Below are positions 62,537 through 64,000 of a stretch of 64,000 bases of DNA, in pieces. The notes under the pieces were generated by a model. The model did no database searches, was not told the origin of the DNA, and was given only the letters and a program-made list of their open reading frames with translations. Source of the DNA: Haematobacter massiliensis (lineage in GTDB: Bacteria > Pseudomonadota > Alphaproteobacteria > Rhodobacterales > Rhodobacteraceae). Every line of letters begins with the position of its first letter. Position 1 is the first letter of the stretch. Where the stretch lies: assembly GCF_000740795.1 (NCBI RefSeq), contig NZ_JGYG01000014.1, forward strand, positions 1 to 64,000, given 5' to 3'. Position numbers and translations under genes: made by a program.

Positions 62537-63088
62537 ATGCCGCGCAAGACGACACCGCCATTCTCTCCCCCCTCTCGCCGGATGCGCGGGTTCGAACCTG
62601 CCGCGGGCCTTCTGGGCGAACGTATCCGGCAGGCGGGAGAGAAACGTGGTTTCGCGGTTGCCCGGCTTCTTACCCACTGGGCGGAGATCGTGGGGCCGGA
62701 GATCGCCGCAATGGCCCGGCCCGTCAAGATGTCCTATGGCCAGCAGGGCTTTGGCGCAACGCTGACGCTGCTGACCACGGGAGCGCAGGCTCAGATGCTC
62801 CAGATGCAACTGCCCTCGATCGTTGCACGGGTGAATGCCTGCTATGGCTATTCCGCCGTGTCGCGCATCACGATCACCCAGACGGCACCCACTGGTTTCG
62901 CTGATGGCCATGCCGCTTTTACAACCCCCCAGCCCCCGCAAATGCCCCAGCCCGCACCGGAGATCACACGCCGCGCAGCGGAGGCCACGGGCGGCGTGCA
63001 GGACGAGGGGCTTCGCGCTGCGCTGGAGCGGCTTGGGCAGAACGTGATCGCCCGCGCCCCCGGCAAAGACAGAACGTTTGGAAAATGA
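62537..63088 (+). CDS. DUF721 (DciA-like) protein
   Basis: A 183-residue protein. The N-terminal DUF721 domain (about 15-110: GLLGERIRQAGEKRGFAVARLLTHWAEIVGPEIAAMARPVKMSYG, LTLLTTGAQAQMLQMQLPSIVARVNACYGYSAVSRITI) resembles DciA, which helps load replicative helicase. A proline-rich linker and a short tail follow. It is divergent from mutY and overlaps the next gene by an ATGA. Confidence 0.8.
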   Translation: MPRKTTPPFSPPSRRMRGFEPAAGLLGERIRQAGEKRGFAVARLLTHWAEIVGPEIAAMARPVKMSYGQQGFGATLTLLTTGAQAQMLQMQLPSIVARVNACYGYSAVSRITITQTAPTGFADGHAAFTTPQPPQMPQPAPEITRRAAEATGGVQDEGLRAALERLGQNVIARAPGKDRTFGK

Positions 63089-63096
63089 GGATGACG

Positions 63097-63756
63097 ATGA
63101 AGACCACCCTTTCCGCCCTTGCGATGGCAACGCTTGCCGGTGCCTTCTGGCTGGGCGCTTCGGCGCTTCCCGATACGGGCGCGGCCCGGGCTCAGGCTGC
63201 CGGCACCGCCGCTCCGGCTGCGGCAGAAGACCCTGCGCGCGATATTATCATGGGCAATGTGGACGCGCCGGTGACGATCATCGAATACGCGTCCTTCACC
63301 TGCCCGCACTGTGCGGCTTTCTCCAACGACGTGTTCCCGGAGATCAAGAAGGAATACATCGACACCGGCAAGGTGAAGTTCATCCAGCGCGAGGTCTATT
63401 TCAACCGCTACGATCTCTGGGCCGCTATGGTCGCACGCTGCGGCGGTGACATGCGCTATTACGGCTTCTCCAAGACCTATTTCGCCAAACAGCGCGATTG
63501 GGCCGGGTCGGACGATCCCGCCGTCGTCGCGGAAAACCTGCGCGGGATCGCGCGGGCGGGCGGATTGAACGACGAACAGGTCAACGCCTGCCTGAACGAT
63601 CAGGCCACCGCGGAAGCGCTGGTGAAGGCCTATTCGGAGCGGGCGCAGGCGGATGGCATCAACTCCACCCCGACCTTCATCATCAATGGGGAGAAGCACA
63701 ACAACATGTCCCTTGCGGACATGAAGGCGGCTCTCGACAAGGCGGTATCGCAATAA
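63097..63756 (+). CDS. DsbA-family thiol oxidoreductase, periplasmic
   Basis: A 219-residue exported protein with signal peptide MKTTLSALAMATLAGAFWLG and the thioredoxin-like active site FTCPHCAAFSNDVF (Cys69 and Cys72). The C-terminal NSTPTFIINGEKHNNM has the usual cis-proline region. It probably makes or repairs disulfides in exported proteins. I use the ATG at 63097 (GAGGA 5 nt before it), although ATGs at 63085 and 63091 are in frame and the first overlaps the stop of the DUF721 gene. Confidence 0.9.
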   Translation: MKTTLSALAMATLAGAFWLGASALPDTGAARAQAAGTAAPAAAEDPARDIIMGNVDAPVTIIEYASFTCPHCAAFSNDVFPEIKKEYIDTGKVKFIQREVYFNRYDLWAAMVARCGGDMRYYGFSKTYFAKQRDWAGSDDPAVVAENLRGIARAGGLNDEQVNACLNDQATAEALVKAYSERAQADGINSTPTFIINGEKHNNMSLADMKAALDKAVSQ

Positions 63757-63829
63757 GAATTCCCGCCGCTTGACAGTCAGGGGGCGCGGGGCTTAGGGCC
63801 GTTACGAAACCGTTACAAGCCCTGCGTCC

Positions 63830-64000
63830 ATGCCCCCTGAAGTCTTTGGCCTCGTTCTTGTCGCCGCGTTGATGCACGCGGCGTGGAACGCCATCGTCAA
63901 GGCCTCCGGCGACAAGACCCTCACCGCCGTCATGGTCGCCGGAGCGGCCGCACTCATCTCCCTGCCCGTCATGCCGTTCCTCGCCGCCCCGGCGCGGGAA
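63830..64000 (+). CDS. EamA/DMT-family transporter, 5' part
   Basis: The first 57 codons of a membrane protein cut by the window end: MPPEVFGLVLVAALMHAAWNAIVKASGDKTLTAVMVAGAAALISLPVMPFLAAPARE. The LHAAWNAIVKASGDK pattern is typical of EamA drug/metabolite transporters. Substrate unknown. Confidence 0.75.
   Translation, partial: MPPEVFGLVLVAALMHAAWNAIVKASGDKTLTAVMVAGAAALISLPVMPFLAAPARE

Overview
The window is GC-rich chromosomal DNA of an alphaproteobacterium, most likely a member of the Rhodobacteraceae/Rhodobacterales. The evidence is the propionyl-CoA carboxylase locus with a PccR-type ScfR regulator as in Rhodobacter, the rnhB-ccrM pair with GANTC sites upstream of ccrM, the lysC-ptsP pair, the divergent putR-putA pair, and several small proteins typical of this family. 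I cannot assign a species. The coordinates given are the starts I prefer after inspecting ribosome binding sites.

Layout. 0.1-12 kb: methylmalonyl-CoA route for propionyl-CoA (pccB, two small genes, pccA, mutase, VOC protein, YmdB-like phosphoesterase, all on the minus strand) plus the regulator PccR and an MFS transporter. 12-22 kb: housekeeping genes (purB, a ComM-like ATPase, a ParA-like ATPase, SseB, a UDG-like protein, kdsA, phosphomannomutase). This part carries two large perfect tandem arrays: 54 copies of a 9-mer at 16.1-16.6 kb and 56 copies of a 7-mer at 22.3-22.7 kb. 23-27 kb: lower beta-ketoadipate pathway, pcaIJF with a divergent PcaR-type IclR regulator. 27-36 kb: TerC/CBS membrane protein, tRNA-Gln, selD, a multidomain secreted protein, putR/putA, tRNA-Asn. 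36.4-42.7 kb: an accessory module of ABC transporter, 2OG-Fe(II) dioxygenase, LysR regulator and cytosine-deaminase-like amidohydrolase. 43.5-64 kb: branched-chain-type aminotransferase, stress protein, acyl-CoA synthetase, tadA, a pseudouridine synthase with a very long tail, amino acid dehydratase, lysC, ptsP, rnhB, ccrM, mutY, a DciA-like DUF721 protein, a DsbA-like protein and the start of an EamA transporter.

Most interesting. The two leaders of the 36-42 kb module share a near-identical RNA core that I recognise as the NMT1 motif (xanthine-I riboswitch). One copy precedes the ABC transporter operon, the other the dioxygenase operon. The two copies show a compensatory base change in the closing helix. 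In the second copy the closing helix competes with a hairpin that hides the Shine-Dalgarno sequence of the dioxygenase gene. This suggests a xanthine/urate-responsive import, oxidation and deamination system in which a 2OG-Fe(II) dioxygenase acts on a purine or related nucleobase; the substrate is inference.

Other notable signals are TTTGCAAA half-sites at both pccB and pccR, a PcaR-like operator before pcaI, three GANTC sites within 36 bp upstream of ccrM, and the 9-mer array that repeats a perfect Shine-Dalgarno and G-quadruplex-like motif and supplies the comM stop codon.
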